A stretch of DNA of 64,000 nt from Vibrio atypicus. GTDB taxonomy: Bacteria; Pseudomonadota; Gammaproteobacteria; Enterobacterales; Vibrionaceae. Numbering within the stretch: the stretch's first letter is position 1; the number at the start of each line of letters is the position of its first letter. The notes under the pieces are model-generated. The model was given only the letters and a program-made list of their open reading frames with translations, made no database searches and was not told the origin of the DNA. This document shows, one piece after another, positions 9,399 through 17,945 of this stretch. The position numbers were made by a program, and so were the translations under genes. The stretch is from NCBI RefSeq assembly GCF_009811315.1, contig NZ_BLID01000001.1, positions 434,001-498,000 of the forward strand, in the 5' to 3' direction.

Positions 9399-11576
9399 AT
9401 GAGTGAGCCAAATGATCTTAATCGCACCGAATCAGAACAATTAAGCTCCAAAGCCTTAATCCGTCGATACAGAACCATTATTTATGGGGCGCTACTTCTG
9501 ATCATATTACTCACGCTAGGTAATACTCTTTACCTTAGCAGCCAAATTCGGACCCAAGTGGTCACAGAGCAGTACCACCAAGGCCTTCAAAGCATGTTAG
9601 CGCTCAATAAAACCATCTCAGTTTCGCTTAATCACGTTGATAGTATGCGCAATGCCCTTGAAACAGCGTACAACTACCCAGAGCTCATTCCAGATCAAAG
9701 TGCCCTCGATTTTATTAACCAAAAAGCGCAAGGCTCCTTACCCAACGCACCTTGGCAAGAGTTTCCCGCTGATATTCAACAAACAGTAGGACAACTATAT
9801 GTTCGCTCCAATCCTAGAGATTACTCTTTCGATATAAAAGCACTGCTCACTATGCTTCCAGAGGTGACGTCAACTCATCAACAACACGATGATTTCCAAT
9901 GGAGCTATTACTACGATGCAAACCAAGTCATTACCTATATTTACCCTTGGCTAAGCGCTACAGATATTCTCGCAGCGACTCAAAGCAATAACATGGATGA
10001 TGCTCTCAATGTCATTTATGAAGCGGGCGGGACCTTTCCTTTAGAATTGATCAATCCAAAAGCTAACCCCAGCAAAGAAAAAGTATGGACAACACCTTAT
10101 ATGGACGCTGGCGGCAAAGGTATGATGATTTCGTTGTTGGCTCCTATCTATCACCAAGAAAAGTTCATCGGTGCTGTGGGTACGGATATTACCCTTAAAG
10201 TGCTCGACAAAATCATAACAGATAGACCGTTGGAGCATGCTCGTCTCGCGATTGTCGATGAAAACGGACTCGTCATTGGTGACAGCGCAGGGACATTACA
10301 AGGCAAAAGTGAAAGTGTTGTTCAAGACTCTGTATTATCGTTGATTTCCGTTGGTGAGGCCCACAACTCTGAATTAAGTCAAATACTCACAACACCACAA
10401 GGTTACTGGGTGTCATATCCACTTCCACACACCCCTTGGAGACTTGTCCTTGAAATAACTAACACTCAGCTTCGCTCACACATTGTTAGCACAATATTAC
10501 CCAACTTAGTCATGGCTACCGCCTTTACGCTATTGTTGTTATGCGTGGTTCTCTATCAACATTGGCAATTTAGCCAACCCGCCTTAAGACTGGCTCAATT
10601 TGTCGACGAACTGCCCCATAAAACCAAAATAACACTACCAAATATCCCATCTCGATGGCGCTATTGGTTTCAACGTGCAGCAGACACCGAGCGAGATAGA
10701 CGAACCTATCTAGAAACCATCGAGAAACAAACTCATGAATTAGAACAGCGCGTTGACGAACGAACTCAAGAGCTCAAAGATGCAATGGAAGTGCTGGAGG
10801 CAACTCAAGAAGAATTGGTTCGGTCAGAGAAGCTTTCCGGACTTGGCTCTTTAGTCGCAGGTGTAGCACATGAACTCAATACCCCAATAGGCAACGCCAT
10901 TGTAGTCGCCAGTAGCTTAAAAGAGTGCAACGATCGGTTTGTGAAATCAACCAGAGAAGGATTGCGCCGTTCAGTGCTTGATGAGTACATTGAACAAAGC
11001 AGTGAATCCGCTGACAGCATTGAGCGTAACTTACGCCGCGCAGGCGAACTTATTTCAAGCTTCAAGCAAGTAGCCGTTGATCAATCCAGCTACCAGCGCC
11101 GCACTTTCGATCTCAGTGAAATCCTTCATGAACTGCGTATCACTATGTCACCCAACCTGACCCTAAATGGCATAACCTTAAAAGATAAGTGCGAGACTAA
11201 TATTTACATGAATAGCTACCCAGGGCCCCTTACTCAAGTCTTAATGAATCTGCTCTCAAATGCACTGGTTCATGCCTTCTCAGATCAAGAGCAGAAAGTC
11301 ATTCATATCGAAGGTTTTTTACAAGACCAACAAGCAATGCTCACCATTACCGATAATGGCCAAGGCATAGATAAAGATCATCTGAACAAAATCTTTGACC
11401 CCTTCTTTACAACTCGCTTAGGCCAAGGAGGCTCGGGGCTTGGGTTAAACATCGTCTATAACTTAGTGACTGGGCTACTTGGAGGCGACATTAGCGTCAA
11501 AAGTGAAATCGGCCATGGCACTTGTTTTGTATTACAACTGCCACTTAATGCACCAATCGAAGAGGAGAAAACATAA
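9399..11576 (+). CDS. membrane sensor histidine kinase with periplasmic Cache-type domain
   Basis: The kinase of about 725 residues has transmembrane helices near 27-48 and 367-388. They enclose a 320-residue periplasmic region whose IYHQEKFIGAVGTDITL and VDENGLVIGDSAG segments are typical of dCache small-molecule sensors. A coiled coil (about 428-480) leads to a HisKA box GVAHELNTPIGN with His near 491. The ATPase domain has the N-box NLLSNALVHAF, G1 ITDNGQGID, the F-box FDPFFTT and G2 GGSGLGLNIV. No receiver or phosphotransfer domain is fused. It follows the REC-EAL gene with an AAAGGGA ribosome site and probably controls c-di-GMP breakdown in response to an outside ligand, perhaps an amino or organic acid. 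Confidence 0.92.
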   Translation: MSEPNDLNRTESEQLSSKALIRRYRTIIYGALLLIILLTLGNTLYLSSQIRTQVVTEQYHQGLQSMLALNKTISVSLNHVDSMRNALETAYNYPELIPDQSALDFINQKAQGSLPNAPWQEFPADIQQTVGQLYVRSNPRDYSFDIKALLTMLPEVTSTHQQHDDFQWSYYYDANQVITYIYPWLSATDILAATQSNNMDDALNVIYEAGGTFPLELINPKANPSKEKVWTTPYMDAGGKGMMISLLAPIYHQEKFIGAVGTDITLKVLDKIITDRPLEHARLAIVDENGLVIGDSAGTLQGKSESVVQDSVLSLISVGEAHNSELSQILTTPQGYWVSYPLPHTPWRLVLEITNTQLRSHIVSTILPNLVMATAFTLLLLCVVLYQHWQFSQPALRLAQFVDELPHKTKITLPNIPSRWRYWFQRAADTERDRRTYLETIEKQTHELEQRVDERTQELKDAMEVLEATQEELVRSEKLSGLGSLVAGVAHELNTPIGNAIVVASSLKECNDRFVKSTREGLRRSVLDEYIEQSSESADSIERNLRRAGELISSFKQVAVDQSSYQRRTFDLSEILHELRITMSPNLTLNGITLKDKCETNIYMNSYPGPLTQVLMNLLSNALVHAFSDQEQKVIHIEGFLQDQQAMLTITDNGQGIDKDHLNKIFDPFFTTRLGQGGSGLGLNIVYNLVTGLLGGDISVKSEIGHGTCFVLQLPLNAPIEEEKT

Positions 11577-11675
11577 AAACAATCAGGTTAATCTTCAACA
11601 CGACTGGTTGTTCGCTTTGCAGAAAGATAGACTGGCTGCTAACTCTTAAATGTCGCTGCTGGTTTAGGAATTTAA

Positions 11676-12230
11676 ATGTCTCGCACCGAACAAATCTTTT
11701 CTCTGATAAAACAAGATGATCAGCGTGTCGATTTATTGAATATCACACGTAACCTGGCGCTTCCCCAATGTTATGTTTCGGCTGGTTTTGTTCGTAACCT
11801 TGTCTGGGATCATCTGCATGGAAAACAAACATCGACGCCATTGAATGATATTGATGTTATTTACTTTGATCCTGCAGAATCTAATTCAGCGGCCAATCTA
11901 GATTATGAAAAACAGCTCAAAGCGCTGCGACCCAATGTCAATTGGCAAGTACGAAATCAAGCAATCATGCACGTAAGAAATGGCGACAAACCCTATACCA
12001 ACGTGAACCATGCCATGAGCCACTGGCCGGAAAAAGAAACCGCCGTTGCCGTAAAGATTAACGGGGATGGGAACTTAGAGTGTCTCGCGCCGTTCGGCCT
12101 AGAATCGCTGTTTAACTTGCAAGTCACGCATAACCCTAAACGAGAAATCAGCGTCTTTGACCAAAGGGTGGCAAGTAAAAACTGGCTCACCCTTTGGCCA
12201 AAGCTCACTGTCGTAAGGAACTCTGTTTAA
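11676..12230 (+). CDS. nucleotidyltransferase family protein (NTP_transf_6 type)
   Basis: The 184-residue protein has a GFVRNLVWD segment followed by NDIDVIYFD, the paired acidic motif of a minimal nucleotidyltransferase fold. The C-terminal TVVRNSV and QVRNQAIMHV segments fit the family formerly called DUF925. Its activity is not known. It stands about 100 bases after the histidine kinase gene. Its 3' end overlaps the convergent transporter gene by four bases. No terminator is visible between the two convergent genes, so their transcripts may overlap. Confidence 0.82.
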   Translation: MSRTEQIFSLIKQDDQRVDLLNITRNLALPQCYVSAGFVRNLVWDHLHGKQTSTPLNDIDVIYFDPAESNSAANLDYEKQLKALRPNVNWQVRNQAIMHVRNGDKPYTNVNHAMSHWPEKETAVAVKINGDGNLECLAPFGLESLFNLQVTHNPKREISVFDQRVASKNWLTLWPKLTVVRNSV

Positions 12231-13429
12231 GCCGTCACCGGCGTGCTGTTCTGCTGACGATGCTTGCCTTCCAGTATCGAAAATAGACCAAGTAAAGTCA
12301 GTGCGGCAACTGAACCAGCAAAAGAAACATAAAGTGTACTGTAGTAGTCAAACATTTGTGCCACTACCCCAACAGACAGGCTAGCCACCAGCATGCTGAC
12401 ATTAAGCATGTTTGAGAATAAAGTCGAAGCGGTTCCTAATCGGTGCTTCATCATATCTTGTAGCACAACCATACCCAAAGTCGCACAGACGCCAATAAAG
12501 AAGCCATTCAGCAACTGAGCCGCCAACATCGAAGCGAAGCTAGTGCTTGTCAGCATCACCAAGTAAAAAATTATCCCACTTAAAATTCCAAGCATCAGTA
12601 ATTTGATCGTGCCAATCTTCTCGGCCAGCTTTCCTGCGCTCAACATGATTGGGATCTCGCATAAAGCACCTGCACCAAACAGTAAGCCCAACCAATTTGG
12701 ATTCACTTGCAGCTCTTGTGAAAGATACAGCGGCATACTGGTGATGTAGAGATTGTTTGCAGCAAAGGCAAACACGACAACCAAACAATAAAGCGCTATC
12801 AAGCCATTAGGATGCGAGCCCTTTGCTTCAATTTCAGCCTCTTGCTCTGCTTCAGATGCTTTAGTGACACCATCAGGAAGATACTTTGCAATGACAATAA
12901 TTGATAGGCCAACAATCGTCGCCGATACTCCAAACGAGGCGTTGTATCCGAAGCTGGCTTTGAGCATAAATGCCAACGGCGGACCAAATACCCACGCAAT
13001 CGCGATACCTGCACGCATCGTCGAGAGAAACGTCGTGCTGTCTTCCACGTAGCGGTCACCATATTCACGCCCAAGCGCAAACAACTGACCAAATGCCGCG
13101 CCGCTCACACTACCAAACAAGGTCGCTATCGTAATTGCTATCCAATAATCTCGAACAACAATAAAACTGGACACCGTAATGAAGTAGCAAGTGAGTGCCA
13201 CCAACAAGATGGTTTTTCGCTTCCAATTTCTATCCGATTGACGAGCAAGCAGTTGCGAAACAACCACCGCACTCACCACAGCCATCACCATATACAGGCT
13301 CAACATCATTGGTGAGGCACCTAACTCTTCGACAATAAACAAACTCGATAAAGGGTAAAAAAAGGCCCCACACAAGCCTGTGACAAACGCTGTAGCAATG
13401 AACAATATCGCCGTTTTATCTTTCAACAT
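12227..13429 (-). CDS. MFS transporter, sugar efflux (SetA/SetB) type
   Basis: This 400-residue inner-membrane protein has about twelve hydrophobic helices in two halves. The first-half loop ARQSDRNWKRK is the usual cytoplasmic MFS signature position, and SGKLAEKIGTIKLL is the matching loop in the second half. The GREYGDRY and SLYMVMAVVSAVVVSQ segments resemble sugar-efflux transporters of the SetA/SetB group, which export glucosides and lactose analogues. Substrate here is unknown. It is divergent from an AraC-family regulator 180 bases away, which is the obvious candidate controller. It has a strong AGGAG site. Confidence 0.83.
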   Translation of the reverse strand: MLKDKTAILFIATAFVTGLCGAFFYPLSSLFIVEELGASPMMLSLYMVMAVVSAVVVSQLLARQSDRNWKRKTILLVALTCYFITVSSFIVVRDYWIAITIATLFGSVSGAAFGQLFALGREYGDRYVEDSTTFLSTMRAGIAIAWVFGPPLAFMLKASFGYNASFGVSATIVGLSIIVIAKYLPDGVTKASEAEQEAEIEAKGSHPNGLIALYCLVVVFAFAANNLYITSMPLYLSQELQVNPNWLGLLFGAGALCEIPIMLSAGKLAEKIGTIKLLMLGILSGIIFYLVMLTSTSFASMLAAQLLNGFFIGVCATLGMVVLQDMMKHRLGTASTLFSNMLNVSMLVASLSVGVVAQMFDYYSTLYVSFAGSVAALTLLGLFSILEGKHRQQNSTPVTA

Positions 13430-13504
13430 ATGGGGGGCTCCTTTGAGTTAGATGTGAGTGTGTGTTGAGGCTACAGTCTAATCAAAGATATGCCTCTACA
13501 TTGA

Positions 13505-13530
13505 TAGTATTCGAGCTACCTCTAATACTA
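13505..13530. promoter_or_regulatory. inverted repeat in the MFS/AraC divergent region
   Basis: TAGTATT and AATACTA form a perfect 7-bp inverted repeat separated by 12 bases, between the divergent transporter and regulator genes. It may be an operator, but its partner is unknown. Confidence 0.35.
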
Positions 13531-13608
13531 ATCCGTCAACATAACAAACCTCTTTGACAGAAAAGCAACAATTGCATTAGCCTGTAGACGAATAGATGGA
13601 GGATCGCG

Positions 13609-14496
13609 ATGAAGCCGTATATAGAAAATGTCATAAATGCCCCGAGCAGCGATTGGATTGTGCGTGAATATCACTGTCGGGTTAAAAAAGAAGAGTTTTC
13701 TTGTTCATGGCACTATCACACAGAATACGAATTGGTCCTCTATCGTGATCCGTCCAGGGTCTTTAATGGTAATTACTTCGCGGGGGATGCCATTGGCCCT
13801 ATCCATCACAACACAATGCTGCTATACGGGCCAGGTTTGCCTCATATGATTACCGGTCAGCTCAACGGTTCTGAAGAAAAGCCCCATCACTCTGTCATCG
13901 TCTGGTTTAAACATCATTGGATAGAAAAGCTTCAAGCTACAATTCCAGAAGCACGTAACATCAAACGTTTACTGGAAAACTCCGCCTACGGGCTAATGTT
14001 TAGCGACGCAATCTCAGAAAAAGTCGCTCGGCTTCTTGAAGGCGTAGAGTTACTAGACCGACAATATCAGGCAATTCGAGTGATTGAAGTACTGCTTTTG
14101 ATTGCTAACGATCCTGATTCACAGCGTCTCTCACACTCACCGTATCGCATCAGCCAACTTTCAGGAAACCAAGAGGCTCACCAAAAAGTCCAGCTCGCCA
14201 CACGTTACATTGAGTCCAACTATGCCAACATCATTCGAATCTCTGATTTAAGTCGTAGCCTCCATATGAGTGAAAGCTCGGCCTACCGCCTATTTGAAAA
14301 GCATTATGGGATGAGTTTTTCCGACCACTTAAAGCAATTTAGAATTGGTAAAGCGTGTGAGCTATTGGTTAACACTTCACAACCCATTGCTTTAGTGGCA
14401 GAAAACACCGGATTTCAAAACCTCTCAAACTTTAACCGCCAGTTCAAAACGGTGAAAGAGATGACACCAACTCAGTTCCGCAACCAGTTTCAATAA
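13609..14496 (+). CDS. AraC-family transcriptional regulator with cupin N-terminus
   Basis: The 295-residue protein has a cupin-like N-terminal domain. Its WHYHTEYELVLY motif carries sugar-binding-type histidines and GPGLPHMI is a second cupin motif. A C-terminal double helix-turn-helix covers about 190-293: the first helix pair in IRISDLSRSLHMSESSAYRLF and the second in PIALVAENTGFQNLSNFNRQFK, ending MTPTQFRN. This arrangement is usual for regulators of sugar uptake or efflux. It is divergent from the sugar-efflux-type MFS gene and most likely regulates it. A GGAGG ribosome site precedes the ATG. Confidence 0.92.
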   Translation: MKPYIENVINAPSSDWIVREYHCRVKKEEFSCSWHYHTEYELVLYRDPSRVFNGNYFAGDAIGPIHHNTMLLYGPGLPHMITGQLNGSEEKPHHSVIVWFKHHWIEKLQATIPEARNIKRLLENSAYGLMFSDAISEKVARLLEGVELLDRQYQAIRVIEVLLLIANDPDSQRLSHSPYRISQLSGNQEAHQKVQLATRYIESNYANIIRISDLSRSLHMSESSAYRLFEKHYGMSFSDHLKQFRIGKACELLVNTSQPIALVAENTGFQNLSNFNRQFKTVKEMTPTQFRNQFQ

Positions 14497-14597
14497 TAAG
14501 GGGCACCTTGCTCAAACCAGCTATCCATTAATAGCTCCCCTATTGATCTCTATAGAGCGTCACTGCGTATTGGTTGTAAACTTCACCGAGTTCTCTT

Positions 14598-16145
14598 ATG
14601 CCATTTACCACTGTACGCCTTATCTTGGGTGACCAACTTAACTTAAGTCACTCTTGGTTTCAGCACCCAGAAAAACACGTTCTATATATCATCGCTGAAC
14701 TTCATCAAGAAGCTTCTTATACTCGCCACCACATCCAAAAACACTGTGCTTTTTTTGCGGCGATGGAATGCTTCGCGCTCGATTTAAAAGAACTTGGTCA
14801 TCACGTTGACTATTACGACCTCGATCAGACCAAACAATTTAGCGATTTAACCTCATTCATCACTTATGTTGTCGACCAAACTGGAGCAACGCGGTTTGAG
14901 TATCAAAGACCCGATGAACTGCGATTGGTTAATCAACTTGAGACATTGCTACTCGACGGCATTGAAATTCACCAAGCGGATACTGAACATTTTCTATTGC
15001 CTTATGAAGAAATCCCTACCTTCTTCCCCAAAGGCAAACATATTCTGATGAAGTTTTTCTATCGAAAAATGCGTAAACGATTCAACCTACTTCTGGACGG
15101 TGACAAGCCCTTAGGAGGGAAATGGAATCTAGATGCCAACAATCGCAACGCGTTCAAGCCACAAGATCTTGAAAATATCCCTCGCCCATTGATGTTTGCT
15201 AACGATGTGACAGCGATTATCGACCGGCTAAAGCGCCACGAGATAGAGAATATTGGAATATCAGAGCACCGGTTACTATGGCCCGTTAATCGCAATCAAG
15301 CTTTAACGCTATTGGCGCATTTCTGCCAGCATTGTTTGCCACTGTTTGGCTTCTTTCAAGATGCGATGACCGAAAATCATGACGCAAGGTGGAGCCTATA
15401 CCACAGCCGAATTTCCTTTGCTCTCAATACAAAAATACTCTCTCCAAAAGAAGTGGTCGACGCCGCTGTCTCCGCTTATCAGCATTCCAATGGCAACATC
15501 TCTCTTGCCCAAATCGAAGGATTTGTTCGCCAAGTTATTGGCTGGAGGGAATACATTAGAGGCGTCTATTGGGCCAATATGCCCAGCTATCAATCACTGA
15601 ACTTCTTTGACGCTCAGCGCCCTCTGCCCCACTACTTCTGGAGTGGCAAAACCCGTATGAATTGTATGAAACATGCCATCGGCCAATCGTTAGAATTTTC
15701 CTATACACACCACATCCAACGGTTGATGGTGACTGGTAATTTTGCTTTATTGAGCGGACTCAACCCTGACGAGGTAGAGGCTTGGTATCTCGGGATTTAT
15801 ATCGATGCCATCGAGTGGGTTGAAATGCCCAACACGCGCGGTATGGCTCTTTTCGCAGATGGTGGGATTGTCGGCACCAAGCCTTATGCCGCCAGCGGTG
15901 CCTATATCAATCGCATGAGTGACTACTGCAAAACATGCACTTTTAAAGTTCAGCTAAAGAGCGGCCCTTCATCCTGCCCATTAAATAGCTTGTACTGGCA
16001 TTTCATGCACACCAATAGGGAACACATTGGTAAACTTCCGCGTATCGGCATGATTTATCGCAATTGGGATCGGATGACAGCAGAAGCGCAAGACGCCATT
16101 TTAACCACTGCAGAACATCACTTATCCCATATAGAGGAACTGTAA
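14598..16145 (+). CDS. iron-sulfur cryptochrome/photolyase (FeS-BCP, PhrB-like)
   Basis: The 515-residue protein has an N-terminal Rossmann-like region (RLILGDQLN) and a helical FAD-binding part (GWREYIRGVYW, GNFALLSG, ALFADGGI), as in deoxyribodipyrimidine photolyase-related proteins. Four cysteines at 356, 444, 447 and 460 have exactly the spacing I recall for the [4Fe-4S] ligands of Agrobacterium PhrB (350, 438, 441, 454). It should bind FAD, a lumazine-type antenna and an iron-sulfur cluster. Related proteins repair (6-4) photoproducts; a signalling role is possible. Its stop overlaps the start of the dehydrogenase gene by one base, so the two are translationally coupled. Confidence 0.93.
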   Translation: MPFTTVRLILGDQLNLSHSWFQHPEKHVLYIIAELHQEASYTRHHIQKHCAFFAAMECFALDLKELGHHVDYYDLDQTKQFSDLTSFITYVVDQTGATRFEYQRPDELRLVNQLETLLLDGIEIHQADTEHFLLPYEEIPTFFPKGKHILMKFFYRKMRKRFNLLLDGDKPLGGKWNLDANNRNAFKPQDLENIPRPLMFANDVTAIIDRLKRHEIENIGISEHRLLWPVNRNQALTLLAHFCQHCLPLFGFFQDAMTENHDARWSLYHSRISFALNTKILSPKEVVDAAVSAYQHSNGNISLAQIEGFVRQVIGWREYIRGVYWANMPSYQSLNFFDAQRPLPHYFWSGKTRMNCMKHAIGQSLEFSYTHHIQRLMVTGNFALLSGLNPDEVEAWYLGIYIDAIEWVEMPNTRGMALFADGGIVGTKPYAASGAYINRMSDYCKTCTFKVQLKSGPSSCPLNSLYWHFMHTNREHIGKLPRIGMIYRNWDRMTAEAQDAILTTAEHHLSHIEEL

Positions 16146-16852
16146 TGAATATTCTTGTAATCGGAGCAAGCGGAGCAATCGGCCTTGCGATGGCAAAGCG
16201 GCTCTGTAAATATTTTCCCCAAGCCATCATTCATGCTACCTACCGAACAGAAAAGCCGGAAGCAACAGAGCCCAACCTACATTGGTACTCATTAGATGTG
16301 ACCCAAGAAGCGAGCATACATGAGCTCTCTCGTTCGATGGAGAAGCTCGATTGGCTAGTCAACTGCGTGGGAATGCTGCACACCAAAGATCAACAGCCAG
16401 AAAAGAACTTACAGTCTATCGATCCTCACTTCTTCCATCAGAATATTTCTATCAATACCCTGCCTAGCCTATTGTTAGCAAAACACTTCCAAACCCAACT
16501 CAAAGCGTCTAGTGCTGCTAGATTTGCGACCATTTCAGCCAAAGTTGGCAGTATTACAGATAACCAACTTGGCGGATGGTACAGCTATCGCGCATCGAAA
16601 TCGGCCCTCAATATGGCAATCAAAAACATCAGTATTGAGTGGTCGAGAATCATGCCCAACTGCGCAGTCGTCGCTCTTCACCCCGGAACGACAGACACAC
16701 CATTGTCTAAGCCTTTTCAGAAAAATGTGCCTGATGGAAAACTGTTTTCTCCAGAACGAGTGGCTAAGGATTTGATCAATATGCTCGATACGCTAAAGCC
16801 TTGTGATAATGGCAGTTTCATTGCTTACAACGGAGAGAGATTGCCTTGGTAG
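16145..16852 (+). CDS. short-chain dehydrogenase/reductase (CsgA-like SDR)
   Basis: The 235-residue protein has the Rossmann glycine motif GASGAIG at the N-terminus, a short NCVGML segment in place of the NNAG motif, a Ser in FATISAKVGS and the catalytic YSYRASK (Tyr and Lys). PGTTDTPLSKPF is the usual post-catalytic loop. The substrate is unknown. The ATG overlaps the photolyase stop as TAATG. A frame starting earlier inside the photolyase gene exists but lacks the glycine motif at its start, so it is rejected. Linkage of an SDR with this photolyase class recurs in marine bacteria as far as I recall, which suggests a shared role in light or redox response. Confidence 0.9.
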   Translation: MNILVIGASGAIGLAMAKRLCKYFPQAIIHATYRTEKPEATEPNLHWYSLDVTQEASIHELSRSMEKLDWLVNCVGMLHTKDQQPEKNLQSIDPHFFHQNISINTLPSLLLAKHFQTQLKASSAARFATISAKVGSITDNQLGGWYSYRASKSALNMAIKNISIEWSRIMPNCAVVALHPGTTDTPLSKPFQKNVPDGKLFSPERVAKDLINMLDTLKPCDNGSFIAYNGERLPW

Positions 16853-16864
16853 CAAACAAAAAAA

Positions 16865-16887
16865 CGCTTCGGACAAATCACGAAGCG
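16865..16887 (-). terminator. terminator for the leftward transporter operon
   Basis: The stem CGCTTCG/CGAAGCG with a 9-base loop is followed, read leftward, by a run of T. It lies about 200 bases beyond the last permease gene, beyond the palindromic repeat. Confidence 0.6.
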
Positions 16888-16911
16888 CGATGGAAAAGTA
16901 AGACCGGGAGT

Positions 16912-17045
16912 TGTATACCCAAGATAATTGGAGTTACAGCGCGGCAACAAGCCAATTTAGCCCTATGAGCATAGGTGTTCTATGTGATTAGGGCTAAATT
17001 GGCGCAGTTAACAAAGCTGCGGCTTCAAGTATGAAGGGGATAGCC
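16912..17045. repeat. Vibrio-type intergenic imperfect palindrome
   Basis: The outer ends are TATACCC and GGGGATA. Inside are perfect 15-bp arms GCCAATTTAGCCCTA at 16951 and its complement at 16989, and inside those CATAG/CTATG. I recognise the overall string as a repeat common in Vibrio intergenic regions. It would fold as a long RNA hairpin between the permease stop and the terminator. A probably related short copy lies at 62687. Confidence 0.75.
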
Positions 17046-17094
17046 TACGATACCTGGACACTGATCTTACTGAAGCCCAACAAATGGAAATACG

Positions 17095-17943
17095 TTATTC
17101 GCGGATACCTCTTATGCGCGCATTGCGTCTGCGCAGCATTTCTAGCGTGAGCAGCAACAACACCGACATCAATATCAACATGCTCGCAACGGCTAAAATG
17201 GTTGGGCTGATTTGCTCACGAATGCCCGACCACATCTGCCTTGGCACTGTTCGCTGCTCTACGCCAGTAATGAATAAGGCAACCACCACTTCATCAAATG
17301 AAGTACCAAAAGCAAACAATCCACCTGAAATCATCCCTGGTCGAATCAATGGGAAAGTTACATGACGGAATGTATAAATGGGGTTGGCACCCAAGCTGTA
17401 TGCGGCGCGAACTAGGCTATGATCGAAACCACTCAAAGTTGCAGTCACTGTAATCACCACAAAAGGCGTACCTAATGCCGCATGCGCAAGTACAATTCCA
17501 ATAAAGGTCTGGGAGAGGTCTAAGCGAGTGTAAAAGAAGTACATTGCCGCCGCGGAGATAATCACAGGCACAATCATCGGCGAAATTAAAAATGCCATAA
17601 TCGTATTACGAAAAGGGACATTGTTCGCCGCTAATCCCATTGCTGCGAGCGTACCTAAAACCGTCGCAACAATGGTGGCAGACAGGGCAATTAAGGTACT
17701 GTTCTTAAGCGCATTAACCCACTGATTACTTGAAAACATATCGCTATACCAACGAATCGAATATGCCTCAGGGTCTAAGCTCAACATACCTTCGGTGAAG
17801 GTAAAGTACGGCGTCGCATTAAACGAGAGCGGTACAATGATCAAAATTGGAGCAATTAAAAATAGAAAAACTAAGGTACAAAAGCCCAAATAACCATAGT
17901 AGCCAATACGTTCTCGTGTATTGCAATAGCTCGGTAATGCCAT
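17095..17943 (-). CDS. ABC transporter permease, PotC-like
   Basis: The 282-residue inner-membrane protein has six hydrophobic helices. The EAA-type cytoplasmic loop reads VRAAYSLGANPIYTFRHVTFP near 185-205, the site that docks on the ATPase. It belongs to the PotC/CysW group of permeases for polyamines, betaines or related cations. It is the last gene of a leftward operon, two bases after the other permease, with a solute-binding protein further upstream. The context of hydroxyproline catabolic genes points to import of hydroxyproline, a derivative or a betaine rather than a polyamine; this is inference. Confidence 0.9.
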   Translation of the reverse strand: MALPSYCNTRERIGYYGYLGFCTLVFLFLIAPILIIVPLSFNATPYFTFTEGMLSLDPEAYSIRWYSDMFSSNQWVNALKNSTLIALSATIVATVLGTLAAMGLAANNVPFRNTIMAFLISPMIVPVIISAAAMYFFYTRLDLSQTFIGIVLAHAALGTPFVVITVTATLSGFDHSLVRAAYSLGANPIYTFRHVTFPLIRPGMISGGLFAFGTSFDEVVVALFITGVEQRTVPRQMWSGIREQISPTILAVASMLILMSVLLLLTLEMLRRRNARIRGIRE

Positions 17944-17945
17944 GA

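Noticed and set aside
16064..16144. Longer start for the short-chain dehydrogenase inside the photolyase gene
   Set aside because: The added 27 residues precede the Rossmann motif without family support; the ATG overlapping the photolyase stop is the natural start.
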